This document shows positions 9,099 through 22,390 of a DNA stretch of 28,985 nt, piece by piece. Both the position numbers and the translations under genes were made by a program. Where the stretch lies: the NCBI RefSeq assembly GCF_000524195.1, contig NW_020170400.1, positions 165,559 to 194,543 of the forward strand, in the 5' to 3' direction. The notes under the pieces are model-generated. The model saw only the letters and a list, made by a program, of their open reading frames with translations, had not been told where the DNA came from and made no database searches. Origin of the DNA: Echinococcus granulosus (taxonomy: Eukaryota; Platyhelminthes; Cestoda; Cyclophyllidea; Taeniidae). Numbering within the stretch: position 1 is the stretch's first letter; each line of letters opens with the position of its first letter.

Positions 9099-12000
9099 GC
9101 CCGAATTTGCCATTCGGCTGCTACTGCATTCCTTGCCAAACATGAGCGGCGAGTGAATTGGTTGCATTGCACGATAATTAGCTACACCAAAAAATATTAG
9201 ACAGAATGGAGGCGAAAAGGCGTACCAGTACATATTCTGCTTGCACTCAAAGAAACGAAAAATTGCAGAGAGAGGTAAGAAAAAATTTGTAGAGGTCCGT
9301 AGGTATCAAGGCCGTTTCTTAACCAAGTGAGATTTTTGTGGCTCCATAGAACGACTAGTTGAGGTAAAGAAAATTAAGCCAATCATGTCAAGGTACCCTT
9401 ATCCTCAGTGTACGGCGTACTGATTTGTTTGGATTTAATGTCATGAAAGAACATCTACAGAAAAACTTTTCCTTCCCACAAAATTAACATGCTAGCAGCC
9501 ATGAAAGGATTAGTGGAAGCATACATCAGGTGAGAATGTGGTAAAAGTCGAACATAGTGGTGTTCTGTAGATGAAAGCGATCTCCAAAGCGGGCCATTAT
9601 CTTTTTTTCCATCATGTAATGATAAAAGATGCCTTTGGTTATTTCTGTCCCAATCTACTTTTGTTCTCATGTATTAAAAGTAGACACCACGGCCTCTCCA
9701 TAAAACTGGAATTTGTAAATGTAATGCATTCCAGAGTTGTTTAGTGAAAAACTGTGAGGTCAACCAACTCGATGCTACTTAAAGGCATGTAAAGTGGAGG
9801 CAGGGCTAAGTTAACAGAGGGAAGAAATCTCTTAAAAGAAAACGCAAGACCTCATACCATGCCGCATGCTTTACAACTGACCCCGGGCTAGATTTTCACT
9901 ATGGTTAATACCGCCTCCTCCATATTACCGTCCTCATCCCTTGAATTCTCCTGATTATGCCCCTTTCTTGGTATTTGACGACCTCATATTCGGACATTTG
10001 GGTAAGAAATATCAGTGAGGTGAAAACGAAGGTTGATTAGAGCTAGAGTCTTTCCTTCTGGAGTCAAAAAACCTATTTATTTGGCAATCCTTTGTGTACT
10101 GCCGAACAATTAAAACACACCTTTCGGCAAACTGCGCCACCACTTCGTGATACGAGACAACTTAAGCACATCATTTGAGACGTCTAAAGGGTAAATCTGC
10201 CAAAATATCGAAGAAATTGCTTTTAATAACAAATTCGCAGTAAATTTTTGAAAAAATGGGACCAAATAAGTTTTTTGTATTAAAATATAGTTATTTTTGA
10301 ACAACGCGCTAACAGAGAAGTGCACTGACTCAACCGCCTTTTCAAGTTTCATTTCACCCTAGGAACATTTCATTCGCAATTAATGCATGTAGTACACTTT
10401 GTCAGCCCTTTCTGATGCACAGAAGGCGAATTTTTGCATAAAAAATAAGATGTTTGTTAAAAAGTGGAAAGTTTTTATCATTTCCTTCCCCCAGCTGACA
10501 CAACACGACTTCAAAAGTGGACGCGCGTTTACATTTGTGTGGTGCAGCTGTTGGTTACTAATGCATTTGCTCTGTCAAAACATTGACAAAGAGTCGTCAA
10601 ATTTTTTGAGGGCATGCGAGGCGTTAGGGGAAGAGGAAAAGGCAAAGGGGGGGTTCCAGGCAAAATTTTGACAAAACACGTCTTTCTAGGGTGTTAAGTT
10701 ATCCTTCATCGTGACTCACGACCAACACTAAACCACGTATAATGATGCTGCTTGCGTCCTCGCCTGTCCTACCTTAGTTATGCAATTATGAGCTGCATTA
10801 TTTTAAGGTGTGAACTTAAAAGTAAGCCATTTGTCAGATTATGAGCTCCTATCTTGCACGATGGCAACGAACCCCGACAAAGAAACGGGAAATGCGATTA
10901 CATCAGATAGTGCTTGATCACGGAAACTTCGATGGATGACCTCTACAACATCTTTTGCATTAAAGTGAAATAAAGATTAAACTTATTAGTTATTTTTACT
11001 AGTCTGATTCTGCCTCATTTACCTCCTTCCTCTTTGTTAAGGCTTCCAAATTGCTAGCTACAGCAAGAGGTTTTTTCGTTATAACTCCATTATAGCCTTC
11101 AATAATTCGATGATTCTTTTATGTGTTTACTTGAATCATTAGGTTACGGACTCACTACATCCATATTTATGGTGCAGAACATAGGAATGAGGTGTTTCGT
11201 AGGCCTTTTATAGCCTCTCTTATCACCATCCAACTTCACAGGTAGAAATACTGGCGTTTTGCCTATGTCTAGGGGTAGTTTTCTCCCTCTTTAGAGGGAG
11301 AAAGCGGCTTTAGTGATTTAGGGAGCTTGAGATTACCTAACACCGCTTCTGTTGTATTTCTGCCCAGTTAGCCATCCATGAGAAATGGATTTCTGTCCCG
11401 AAGTCTTCGTGCAATAACTAACTGGGTGATTTGAAGCATCAGTGAAAGTTGCCATAAAAGGAGTGGAAAAATCTCTTAAAGATATTAAAAAGGCATCACG
11501 CCTTTTGTAATCACATTAATGACTTTCAGACACTTGGACCCTTATCTTCCATTTAAGACCAAATAAAGAAGCCTTTTAATAATGCATCATTTATGACAGT
11601 CGTACCTTAACTTAAAGTGAAGGCATCTTCATGCATTTTGTAGGGACATCATATGGCCATAAAAAGCAGCTTTTTGCCCTTAATCAGTTAAATTGCACCC
11701 AATCAAGACTCACATAGGGTTCAAAAGCAGTGTTGTGTACTTTTTCTTTCTCACAAATCAAACAGACACCAGATGGTATAAAATGGCTAAAAATTAATTA
11801 GTTATTCAGAAAACATGTTTCGGAACGCTCGGTCAAAAATAGGTAGTTAGGTTAGCAAGGTTTCGAGTTTGTTTTTGATAATATGAAACTTCTTTTCCAT
11901 TGAAGAGCAGCCATGAAGTAATGGGAGAGCTTGGAGCAATACCTATCCACACGTTACTTATGTAACTTCACAAATCACCATGACAACGGGTATTTTCCTC

Positions 12001-12296
12001 CGCTACATCCATTGTCAATCTCCCATGTCTTAATGGACAGCCCGCCTTTTTCACTTCCTTAGGCATAACAAAAAAATTTCCGCCACGTTTTAGCGCCTTT
12101 TTTGACAACAGGTATCTCAGAATGTAAATGAAGTACTGCATAATTGTTTTGCTCCTTTTTTAAATCCTAAATAAAAATGCTAAAAGAAATTCTGGGTAAA
12201 CCGCTTTGAAGAGCCCTACTTTATTCATTTTGAGGAATCCTTTTTAAAGGATATTAAGGAGTATTCGGAATAGTTGGATTTGCCATTAGGATTAAA
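9099..12296. other. Non-coding stretch, no gene seen
   Basis: Over 3 kb of AT-rich DNA. The longest frame is about 90 codons (10399-10671, plus), with no recognisable domain. No internal repeat was found by eye. Confidence 0.45.
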
Positions 12297-12479
12297 ATGT
12301 TTCTTCCAGATTTTCAGAAAATTCAGATACATTTTACCAAAGACGAAAGCAAAAGATTTGAATTTAGCCAAGTAGAAAACGCAAGAAATTCGATGAGTGA
12401 TAGATGCCTTGTATCGTCCACATTGCCAAATGATTGCCGTGGAATGGGAGATACCGGAACAATTGCCCAAGTCGAATAA
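12297..12479 (+). other. Candidate small ORF or terminal exon, unrecognised
   Basis: The frame starts at an ATG (12297), runs 60 codons to TAA at 12477-12479, and is rich in charged and polar residues (for example FTKDESKRFEFSQVENARN). The ATG lies inside a good acceptor-like context, TGTTTCTTCCAG ending at 12309, so an exon beginning at 12310 in the same frame is an alternative. The opposite strand is also open for 81 codons across the same bases. One of the two frames must therefore be spurious, and possibly both are. No family is recognised. Confidence 0.18.
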
Positions 12480-12689
12480 TTTTTCAAGATTTTAAGAAGA
12501 TGCATCATTAAATTAAGTCGTTAAAATTAAATTGTTTAATTAGTTATTTATTGGTTGCGCATCCTTTGCTCTAAGGATTACGTGACACTACGACTAATTA
12601 ATTCCAGAAATTGGTACTTTACTTAAGCTAATTTAAGAATTTCAGAACATTGATGGAAGAACATGCTGCTTACTAGTGTAGAGAAGTCC

Positions 12690-12820
12690 TAGTAGGCCAG
12701 TAGAATGGCCCATGAAGGCTATTTTACTGGGTGGCGGAAATACCTACCAAGTTAACCCCTCCGCCATAGCCAGGCCCACAGTTAAACAAGACAGCTAATC
12801 TTGTAAATGTAAATGTAAAT
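12690..12820 (+). mobile_element. LINE- or SINE-like 3' end fragment with tandem tail
   Basis: A block richer in G+C than its surroundings ends in TGTAAA repeated three times plus T (12802-12820). About 35 bases before the tail, TGGCGGA (12732-12738) pairs with TCCGCCA (12760-12766) around a 21-base loop. A 3' stem-loop followed by a short tandem-repeat tail is typical of several non-LTR retrotransposon groups and of SINEs that borrow their 3' ends. The reverse transcriptase is thought to recognise such a structure. The element would be on the plus strand, truncated at its 5' side. The left boundary is uncertain, no target-site duplication was found, and no coding remnant is visible. Confidence 0.4.
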
Positions 12821-15800
12821 AGAGTGCAACCACTTTAGTCATCTTTTTTTAAAATTCCTTTTTTATTCAACAAATATCAGTTAACAGTGTTTCATTTTTT
12901 GAGTATTAGTTTAAATACATATGCTTTATTCTTGAGAAAATGGTCATATCACCCGTAAAGGTCTGTGTGAGAGTAGATGTTAAGGAAAGACACTTCCTGA
13001 ACCATATCGTCTAAAAAGAAAAAAAATCCCCTATTAAAAACAAATTTATATGCTTGAAGGGTTTAGACAGCTGTTTACTGATAATTTGTTGCTTTTTATT
13101 TTTTGGGGAGTCCCAGCTACTGCGCCGGCGGAAATAGCTAATGTTGCGTGAGGTAACGTAGTATGTTTCCACCAGTTGTTTGAAAAATCGAGCCCAAATA
13201 AAACTAAGAATTCTTAAAATTTTTTAGCTAATGAAACAATCCTCAGTTGAAGGTATAAGCCTTTTTAATGTGGCGTAGGATTTCGTCAGCCCTATTTACA
13301 TGAAAACTTGTCTCCCAGAAAAAACCCCTCATGAGCACTGAAGAAAGCTTGTCCGTGTCAAATTGATTCTCACTTGTTCTCTAAAACCTAATGCATTTCT
13401 GTTTAAGTGATTTGTCAAAGATGAGAGGGGAGGGTAAGAGAGAAGAGAGTGAAAAGGAATCTAGCCAATATAAACTAGTTAGAAAGAATTCTTCACTTCT
13501 TCACTGCTCTTCCCTCTCTAAGTGCTTAACATAAAGAAATTGGAAGGACTTTTAGAGATTCAAAAGCTAGTTAAAATTAGTCGCCAGGTGAATGGTTGGC
13601 CTATTGGACTAAATTCTTCTGATAGGAAACCTTAAAAGGAGAGGAGAGTAGGAGACAGTACGTCAAAGTATGCAGCAGTGACAAACAGACCCTCACCAGC
13701 TTAAAGCAAGTCATTTCAACATACTTTACCGACAACCACAGAGCTGGGAAAGACAGATGAAGCCAGATGACTAAAAGAAATGATAAAAGGATGGGCCGCA
13801 CTTTAATTTCTTACACTGATAAGTTTCCAGAAGTTAGCAGAAGCAAGTGGAAATGACTTCGTCTTACGAATAATTCCTTTAGGCCGAATCGGTCACTTAT
13901 AAGGGGAATCCCTTTAACTGAAACTGATTTTTACAGAGGCTGCTCAAACAACAAAGTGCTAAAAATTCTTGAAATACAATAGAGAACATTTGTATTCATC
14001 AAACCCTCCCCCTTGGTAGTAATATTCACTGGACGCCAATTAATACCTGAAAAAACGGAAAAGGTGGGTTAACTTTTTGGGCTTTGAATGAACTCACTTT
14101 TTCGACTTCAGGAATTATAAGTTATTTGGATAGAACCCCTTAAAAAGCGAATTCTAATTTGGCTAGCCCAAGATGCGAAACGGTAGTTTGGAGAACTACC
14201 TCGATGCCCTCGATTTTGTCCAGAAAACGCTCTCAAACCGCGAATAAAAGTAAATCAAGCCAGGAATCCTTGTATTTTATTCGAAAAACCAGCAAAGTGT
14301 ACAAATTATTAGAACTCTAATCTTTTTCTTTGATAAGATTGAGGCCTCCTTGCCTCATAAGAACTGCATTCATGCTTTGGTCCAAGCGCGGAAAGATATC
14401 CAGATGGAGGAGGACTACTACCTTGATGAAAAAGTTTTCTAACTCATCACATCGTCCTCTTAAAAACCTTTTATTTCGCGAGTCAAAAAGTGTTGCGCAA
14501 GTGTTGATTGTTGCTATCAGCAAAATTATGGCCTTATTTGTTTAAACACACGACAACCCTTTGTTTAAAATCTCCATTTGGATGGGACTAGGCTCATTAT
14601 AAATGGTAGTAGCGCATAAAGAGAAGAATATCCCTTCCCTTTCCTTCTACATTTGTGATCTTGTCTTAAAATTGGCTAAAACCTATCGTCCCTTGTGATA
14701 TTATCCCCTAATCACAGGGTTGTTTGCTTCAAACTTAATCTTATAGACGAGGTCACCCTCTCAAGAAAGATGGGGTAAAGAAACAGACCAGTGGTTGAAA
14801 GGTAGAGATGGTTACAAGAAGGAGATAATGTATCATCACATAATGTGGTGTAGGTATCTTTGTCCAAAGGGAACAATGCGCGAGTCAATAAAACAGCCAT
14901 AAGCCCGATTAATCTTCAGATGTAGCCATGACATGCATTTTCCAGATGGCCTTTATTCATGTCGCTTGTAATATGTCTTACAGCTCGTGGGCATTAAATG
15001 ATCTTTCTTATTGTTAGGTTGGCTGTTCCATACCTCTTCAGTATCAGACAAGGCCTAATTTCGGACTCGGAAACTATCCGATTCCCTTTATTTTGTAGAT
15101 AAAATTAGAGAGAGTAGTCTGCCCATTCATGCTTTATTTTAATTTCTGCCTGAAGGCTTATACCACTTATTTAAGTTGACCAATCTGCTAGTTTGATTTG
15201 TCAAAGACTGTGTGACAAAACTTTTATCCAAAGATGTTAAAATAAAAAAGTGAAGAACTCTTGAATCATGCTTCATAAAAGGCAGCGTCAGTGGATAGAT
15301 TGTCATCGAAAGTTAAATTGCACCAAAATGAAATCCAACTGTTTGGCTCTGCCAAAATTAATGCTTGTGCTTATTTCCGGTGCTAATAACATCTGTCTCA
15401 CTATGCCAGACATTTGGGCAGACAGCGAACTACGTGGGGAGAGTAGAAGCAGTGGGCGACATCGCACGCGAATCAGGTCCCAACTTGTTTAAACAACACT
15501 TAGGCTCAAGGAGCTAGGCGAATTTTTGGAGAGAAAAAATAATTAAGACTTATGTTGCATCTTAAATTGTACAAACAAGTTATAATTAATTGTCGAAAAG
15601 TTTATCTATTTTCGATTTTTTGAGGAGAAAATAGACGTTTTGCGACTTATTTTTACCGCTTGGTAAGCCGGCTCACCACTGTCAGAATCACTAAAATTTC
15701 CCCTTGAATAGTTTCCTTTGTTAAGGCTTTCCAAAAAATAAGTATTCTGACGAAGAAACACAAATGCGCAATCAATTTGTTTAGTCCCTTTTAAGAAAAG

Positions 15801-16610
15801 TTCTTTTTTGATTATAGCGTAAAAGGTGTCATTGGATAAGTAGTTGGCAGGTCAGAGGATTGCCTCATTCATGTGAGCACAAATGATAGACTTAAAAGTG
15901 CTAAGGTAGTTGATCTAAGACTTGTCGTTTTGAAGAAAGCACAAATTCATTTCGTATTTGTCAACTGAGAGCTGTTATCCACCGCTGGCCATTTCGACAT
16001 ATGGGGTAAAAGGAGCTTAAGACATGAGGGTATGCTTGTTAGTGAGGTCACAGAAAAATTAGGTGTAAATCCTAAATTCGCTGAAAGTGTCCGAAATAGA
16101 ACGGGACTATAATTTACTATAACATTAAGGTGGAAAGAATTAGGATCCAAAAATGCCTTGACATAGCAGTCGGTGTATCCTAATTCAGCTTCCACAATCG
16201 CAGATCAAGATGAATGACCTGAAAGGTAACATCTAAAGCCGAGCATTGATATCTGTTTCCTTATGTAAAATCGGACTTACTGAATAGGGTATCTGAAGAT
16301 TAACAACGGCAAATAAGGGCAAGAATTACTATGGTCAAAAATGCTTTATATTCAAAAGATAATTGGATAACTGGCTAGTATTTTCGGACATGACGTTAAG
16401 TAGTCTGTAGTTTCTTTGACTTAAGTTATGGAGTACTTTATGCAAATTTTGGTAGAGCTTGCTGAAAGGACCCGTTATTTCTTGCAGACAGCCACGAATT
16501 GTATGCCATTGTTTACTAAGCATCAGAAAGGAGAGATGTGCATCGGTTTATCGGTACAGCACCCTTCGTTTTATCCTCTCCTAGTTTCCTGATGTTTGAA
16601 GTGTCACATT
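12821..16610. other. Non-coding stretch, no gene seen
   Basis: Nearly 3.8 kb with only chance-length frames, the longest about 82 codons (16195-15947, minus). The one structural feature is the purine and pyrimidine arm pair at 13423-13519, listed separately. Confidence 0.45.
13423..13519. repeat. Imperfect purine/pyrimidine inverted repeat
   Basis: A purine-rich arm (13423-13459, GA-rich) is followed about 30 bases later by a pyrimidine-rich arm (13489-13519) ending TCTTCCCTCTC. The reverse complement of the second arm resembles the first with a few gaps, so an imperfect hairpin is possible. Low complexity makes such pairing easy by chance. Confidence 0.35.
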
Positions 16611-16877
16611 ATGGAGTACCATTTGAACCAGGTAAAAAGGATAAAATCATGTCGGCTTTACAACGTTAGCTTCCATTCCAAAGGTGTAGAACCTTCTATC
16701 ACGCCTATTCGAGAGCATTTTGAGAAAACACCTCTAGTGATAAGCTGTTCCTTTCTTGATCATAACGAATTATCTGACGTTAATGAAAATAATAGTAAGG
16801 AACAACTCGTTTTCCTTCCGGAAAAATCAAGGCTGAGGCAGGTCAACTTTGAGCTTATTGAGCATACTTCCTCTTAA
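16611..16877 (+). CDS. Candidate small protein of 88 residues, unrecognised
   Basis: An ATG at 16611 opens an 88-codon frame ending at TAA (16875-16877). The frame is also open five codons upstream of this ATG. The product is polar and mixed in charge, including FEKTPLVISCSFLDHNELSD and LPEKSRLRQVNFELIEHTSS. It has no signal peptide or membrane segment. It is among the longest frames in the window, but frames of this length are expected by chance here, and no splice or promoter signal supports expression. It is listed because its composition is balanced and it is not made of simple sequence. No function is proposed. Confidence 0.18.
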   Translation: MEYHLNQVKRIKSCRLYNVSFHSKGVEPSITPIREHFEKTPLVISCSFLDHNELSDVNENNSKEQLVFLPEKSRLRQVNFELIEHTSS

Positions 16878-19800
16878 GAAAGAACTAATAATGTCAGGCC
16901 TAGTCCCCTTCGCAAACATGATTTGTACAGAAGAAGGGAACTACTACCTTAGCCTCATCCATTTTGCTCTTGGGATGACATTTATTTAAGTGGTGATTGT
17001 TATGATTTCTTGACAAAGTAGGTAGGTGGAAAGACAAGTGAGGTAGAAATATAGGTGGCTGGATTATATGCCTCTAGAGGCAAAACGTTTATTGTAAGTA
17101 GTTTCATTGATAGAGCAGCAGAAATGAGTTTCTTTTACAGCTTGTTAATTTTATTCTCATATACTTAAAAAAAACTATCCTCTGCTCATTGTCCAAATCC
17201 CACATCACCCCTCCAACCGTAGTTAATAAAGGAATAAAAAAATCGCCTAAACTTCCCCATTTCTCAGGTAAAAGATTTCTCTACCGCGGCAATTACCCGT
17301 AACAATCGCATTACTTCTAAATCCTTCTTTTCCTTCTTCCCAACCGAAAAGTTGCACCTCCATTTATAGCGTTACAAATGGGATGAAAATATAACGGGCG
17401 TGTGTCTGTGTGGGCTTACGTAAAAAGGTTCGCAGGAACAAAGTAAAGAGAGACTAATGGGTTCAAACACAACAAACCATTAAAATTCCACCATTATTGT
17501 TAATTTATCTCCGTAGGCTTTGCTTGGGAAATTTCCTTAGTCAAACTAGTTGTATACCTGTGGATGTAAGTACAGGAACTAATTTGTGAGATTTTTGCAA
17601 TGTCGACACCAAAGTCACAAATTTACATGAATTAGGGAGACTTTAATACTCTCTCCTAAAAATGCCCTTTACTTTGCCTCCCTTCCACCCAGCATAAGTT
17701 TAGGTATGTACAAAAGCTCCGTAGTCAGAAAGTAGGGCACTTTTTCTCCACCTTTAGCTTAACGCTTGTCATTTGCTGTACCAAAAAGGCATTAAAGTAG
17801 TCAGAGTTTAAAATGGAGCTTAAACGTTTTAATTCCGTGAAATGAAGGGTAGAATTATCAAGCCAAATATAGGTAATTACATGTTTCCCTTAGTCTGCCA
17901 TGAAATCTAGAGAAAAAGGAATGCTTTAAATTAGGAAATCGGTATCTCCAAGCTTTACTTAGGCATTTTTGTTGCACTCCTCACAAAACTCCAATTTCAA
18001 GCTCTTGGATCGAGAAAATTGGATAGAGGAAGGGATCGTAAATTGTGTGGCATAGAACGTAGAAGTTTACTGAGGATGAAGCGTGTTCTCCACCATCTTT
18101 GAAATCCGGCGACGTCCTCCCAGCTCCGAAGTTAGTTCCATCCGACCATGTGTCAATAAAAAGGTAGCCTAAGTATAGTTATTTTTTCCTCTCTTCCTCC
18201 CTTCCCTTTTGTTTTCAACTATAAATCCTAAAATCAAACCCATTTGGCGAGATTTGATAGTAAATATTTGGTTTTTTTCCCCTTTTGGCTAAAATATTTT
18301 GATGAATCAAGAAATGGTCAACTTGAGGAGACAAAAGATTTACTACCAAAAATGAGAGAAGTTCATCAATCACCTGCCCATTTCAAAGCATACACCGGAT
18401 GCAACTTTGTTCATCGTCACATACATAGAAAAAATTTTTTAGACAGTTTTTTATTAGTAAGTAAAATTTTGAACATCTTCTTAATTAAAACGCAACATAT
18501 GTTGAAACAGTTGGCGTGGTGATGCTAATAGCTTTTTTGAACCTTGTAATGGCAGAGGATTTTTTCTCCAATCCTTTACCTCTGTCTAGCTTTTAACACG
18601 GTGCAGTTTCTAGAATTTATGGAATAGTTTCCATCCAACTGATTTATGGTATTTTTTGAAGCCAAAAAAGTAATTTTTTAATTAAACCACGTCTTTATTC
18701 ATCTGTATGAAATCTTTCTGATGCTTTTATACCTAATTACGTGGTTCCAGATGAGAGATGAAGAGCCAAAAAACGGCCTTTGGTTGGCGGATCCGGAACA
18801 TCATGAAACGATGGCATCTACCGTAGATGGCTTGAGGCGTCGAAAATGAAGGACACAACACCTTCTCTGCAATGGTATCACCATCAATTCTGCATTGTAG
18901 TCGGTTAAAATTCATTGGTTTGATCGCTGTAGCCCATTCAAGGAGGAGAAAGAAAGGGGAGGGGGCTCTTAGGGGCGTTCAAAAGACGAATAGACTAATT
19001 TATTGTGTAATGATTTAATGTGTTGCTTAATTACCCAGGTACTTGGGTTCTTACAGGTTATACCTCCGGACAGTGATAGGGCCTATTAAATTACATGGAA
19101 TCTTCAGTTTAGCAGGTTGTGCTTTCTTCTCAGTGGTATGACCTTTTGTGGGTCAGCTCTTCTGTGCACCAAAAACTAACCTTTCCTCAGTACTGACACA
19201 CCTTATTCCGGCTTTACGGCAGACCAAAATGTTCACAGGCAAACTTAATTTGTAAAGTAAAAAGTTTCTCAACTGCGGCTCCTTTTTTTACTACACCAAA
19301 ATGAAAGACCAAAGAGACTTAAACTACTTCCCATTTTAATAAATACCTGAAGTAGATTCGTTGTGATGGGATAAAAAAATGACATACAACAAACGGATTG
19401 GGAATGGGTGGGAGATCAAAGCTCAAAAATTCCCTTGACTATGAGACAGACGATATTTTGTTTAGTTCTCGTGCCAGCTGTCACCAACTTTTTGCATCCA
19501 TGACGACTTAAGAGAATTTTAACTATTATTTTATTTTTATGTCTTTTTTACTGATATTTGGCAAAGAATTGGCTTAAAGAGAAGCAGTGCTTAGTTAAGC
19601 GCACACTTAAAATTCATCGCAGGTCAAATAAAAACACGAATCTTGACGTAAAACACAAGTATAACTGTTTAATAGCTTTGACAAAGGTAATAATTAAATC
19701 TTCACGATTGGATGCATGCCTATTGACGCCTTTCCTTATTTATAAGGATGGCTAGAGAGCCAGGCAGGGAGGATAAGAAAAAGCCACTTTGTTTCTCTAT

Positions 19801-19949
19801 TCATTTCTCTTCCTGCACTTTTCTCAGCACAGACTACTGCAGTGTTCGTGGGAAGGTTTAAGGATTACAAAATACCATGTCGCCGTGTTTGTTTATGATT
19901 TATCTAGGCCGTCACAACGATGCCGTGGACGTCCCTTCGTGAAAACCAA

Positions 19950-19977
19950 AATGCCAATCACTCCACATTTTGGCATT
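19950..19977. repeat. Short inverted repeat (hairpin)
   Basis: Perfect 8-base arms AATGCCAA and TTGGCATT around a 12-base loop. There is no following T run and no nearby gene, so it is structure only. Confidence 0.4.
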
Positions 19978-22088
19978 GCTTAGAAATTTTTTTGGAAAAG
20001 CGTTAACTGTGTAACCTGTCTAATGGCAACTCGAATGTAAAATAAGTCACCTTTTTCTAAGTCACCTAGCAAGCCACTCACGACCTGCGTCACATATACG
20101 TGACATGTGTTTTTCCAAATGCGGTCACACCGGATCGTACTGCAAGCAACTTTTTTAGGACTCAATTAGTAAAATAGATATGAAACTTTATTGGATTGCA
20201 GGTGACTACTTCCTACGTCTTATGGGGATCAGGAATCTGTCTGGTCATCAGAGGTCGACTTTTCCCGTGTCTCTCTGAACAGTTACGATTAGCAGAGACG
20301 TTCTAATGTGGAGATCGCACTAATTCAAGATGAAGCTCCAAGTAGCTGCTTCTCATTTCGTAAAGTGTTAAACAGGTTGCATAGATCGACGGCGAAGATT
20401 TCCGTGTGATATTAACTCCTCTCCTGTGATAGATAGCGATTGAATTATTTTATCACCTGTGAATAATTCAGTCTGACATGACTCGACTCTCCAGATGACA
20501 AAATAAATTTCTGCTCCCATCGATATGAATAACTCTGGCGCTGCAGTACTTCACTTCCATCTTTAAAGAGGTGCATGCATTTAATGTCCGCCCTAGTACC
20601 GTGAAAAATCAGCTGAGATTTGCAGAGGTCTAGCCGTGATTAAAATGTCACTTTTACGTGTATTTACTACTTGCCGTCCAAGGCCTTGGCTAAAGGTCAC
20701 ACACCGGAAATAGGCGAGCAACGAAGGAGAGAACTCTGCTGCGTTCTGCAGATTCAATTACTTCCGGCCATTAGCATCACTCGGATGGACCATTTAAGTA
20801 CCAGATAGTCCCTGCTATTACTAATGAAGATTTGTGTTACTTCCTAGTACACTTTCACCAGCGTTTCCTAACATTTTTCACTTGATTTTTTAACTTGATA
20901 TGCATTGTGTAGAAAGCTATCTTAAAAGTTAACGAATGTGGCGTAACATTTTTACATTCAACGGCAGAGGAGGAGAATAAAGCACCTTTCAAATACTCGT
21001 ATATGGTAAAAGCCTCCTTCAAGGCTCTCTATTATGTATAAATGTAGAAGTTTATTAAATTAGCGTAATGGAAAAGTCGAAAATTTAAAGGAAGTAATTA
21101 TTTTTCCCAAGAAAATGATTGAATCCGACCTTCATTGTCTAATTGGATAAAAAATCTTTAAAATGCGTTGACGTAGATCATGGTGCAAGGCCTGTCTGGT
21201 TGACCCCTGGTCTTCCCGTAAGATGAGGAATAAAACCACTGCGGTGCAACACTCATTGAAGTCGGTGGTCAGGACTAGTAGAAAAATGGTTCTTGGTGGT
21301 AGGAACGGGGGGAACGCATATAAGAACTACTGCTTTTTGTCGTTGGGGTAGAACCCCAGGTTGAATCTGGCACACACGAACCATTTGTCAAAGTCCATGT
21401 CCGTTATGAAGGTGAGGAAGGAGAAGGAAGTTCTGCTAAAGCTGAACCAGCGTAATACCTTTGTCTTCCTTCCCTTCTACCTAGGGTTTTAGACCCCTGG
21501 ATCAAGAAGATTGGTCGGTAAGAAAGCACAAACGATCCGAGGAGTTTGCCCTCTCCTTGTCGATCGGCGGCACCTCCTCGAGTCTAACACGCCAGTATCC
21601 TTATAGGAAAAAAATTTTTGATGAAATTGTTTTTTAACTCATGGAAGGTTTCCGATTCCGTTCGAAATAATATTCGCCTTTCTATAACATACATTTTTAA
21701 AAGATAAAGTTCTTTTTAAATATAAAAAAGTATGGTTTAAATCACCTGTTTATCCAATTTAAAAAGTAAAAATTTTCATAATTTTTAGAGTCAGTAACTT
21801 TATAAATAAGGAAACACCAAGATTATTCTCCTAATTTGCTTGTCAGTTCTTGTCAATGCCAAAGCGGTTTTCGTTAACTGATAATCTAACCCAAATATCT
21901 TATTAAGCATTGCTCACCTTCATTTTCAAGTCATTTTTTAGGAAGTTAGGTCAATTTTTTTTTCAGGAAAGGGAGGGTTAAAAACAAGTTTATAGCAACC
22001 AGTAAAATAGCAAAGTAATGATATCGCCTAAATTTGGATGTCTCTGGATGTGCGCATGAGCCCCTAAATTAGACGCGTGACCTCTGCG

Positions 22089-22111
22089 TGGTCTTAGTCA
22101 TGACCAGACCA
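22089..22111. repeat. 23-bp imperfect palindrome
   Basis: TGGTCT and AGACCA flank the perfect palindrome GTCATGAC, with short one- and two-base joints. It may be a dimeric binding site. Nothing nearby identifies a regulator. Confidence 0.5.
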
Positions 22112-22140
22112 CCATGGCTAGGCGGGTCACATTGATGTCC

Positions 22141-22293
22141 CTCCAGCTTTCCTCCCTCCCCTTTTAAGACCCAAATGCTAATTTTATGCGTTTCGTTTGT
22201 GTCACCAGCCTCTGCGACCTGGAAAACTAGACCAAATTTACAGCTGGTTCCTCCTCTCTCTTGCTCTCTCCGTCCCTCCTCCCTCTCCATCTC
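22141..22293 (+). repeat. Pyrimidine-rich tracts
   Basis: Two pyrimidine-rich runs, about 22141-22166 (ending CTCCCTCCCCTTTT) and 22249-22293 (CTC, TCTC and CCCTCC units). They produce the Ser/Pro-rich frame on the plus strand and the Arg/Glu/Gly-rich frame on the minus strand here. The plus-strand frame starts at an ATG at 22175 with a short hydrophobic stretch, LILCVSFVSPASA, that resembles a signal peptide. Its 71 codons cross the second tract, so I do not call it a gene. Confidence 0.7.
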
Positions 22294-22390
22294 GTACGAG
22301 GCTTTGACGCATCATTATTTATGGCTAATTTATGACTTAGAAAAAATGCACTCATTTACTTCGCTCCTACAATGTGCTCATTTGGGATAA

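Larger units (their letters stand above)
16878..22140. other. Long non-coding stretch, no confident gene
   Basis: More than 5 kb with no frame above about 92 codons (18244-18522, plus). Two GC-richer patches, about 18060-18140 and 20200-20800, have open minus-strand frames of about 60-65 codons without a start codon (18178-17984 is one). They are too short and too weakly bounded to call exons. A hairpin with AATGCCAA and TTGGCATT arms lies at 19950-19977, and a palindrome lies at 22089-22111. Confidence 0.4.

Noticed and set aside
10399..10671. 90-codon plus-strand frame as a gene
   Set aside because: No recognisable domain, an uneven composition with an AG-rich end, and a length expected by chance.
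19950..19977. Hairpin as a terminator or microRNA precursor
   Set aside because: The stem is only eight base pairs, there is no T run, and a eukaryotic context makes an intrinsic terminator irrelevant.
21330..21479. Minus-strand 50-codon open stretch ending FYPNDKKQ as an exon
   Set aside because: It looks protein-like but is short, has no good splice borders, and lies well within chance length.
17991..21590. Similarity between about 18003-18140 and about 21493-21590 (both contain variants of CTTGGATCGAGAAAATTGG and a CGGCG..CCTCC block) as a second repeat family
   Set aside because: The best run is about 17 of 23 matches. A rough estimate shows that many such matches arise by chance in a 29-kb self-comparison, and the two blocks need different gaps to align.
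22069..22390. Overlapping frames on both strands, the plus one with a signal-peptide-like start at 22175
   Set aside because: Both frames run through pyrimidine-rich simple sequence that suppresses stop codons. The length is not beyond chance and no family is recognised.
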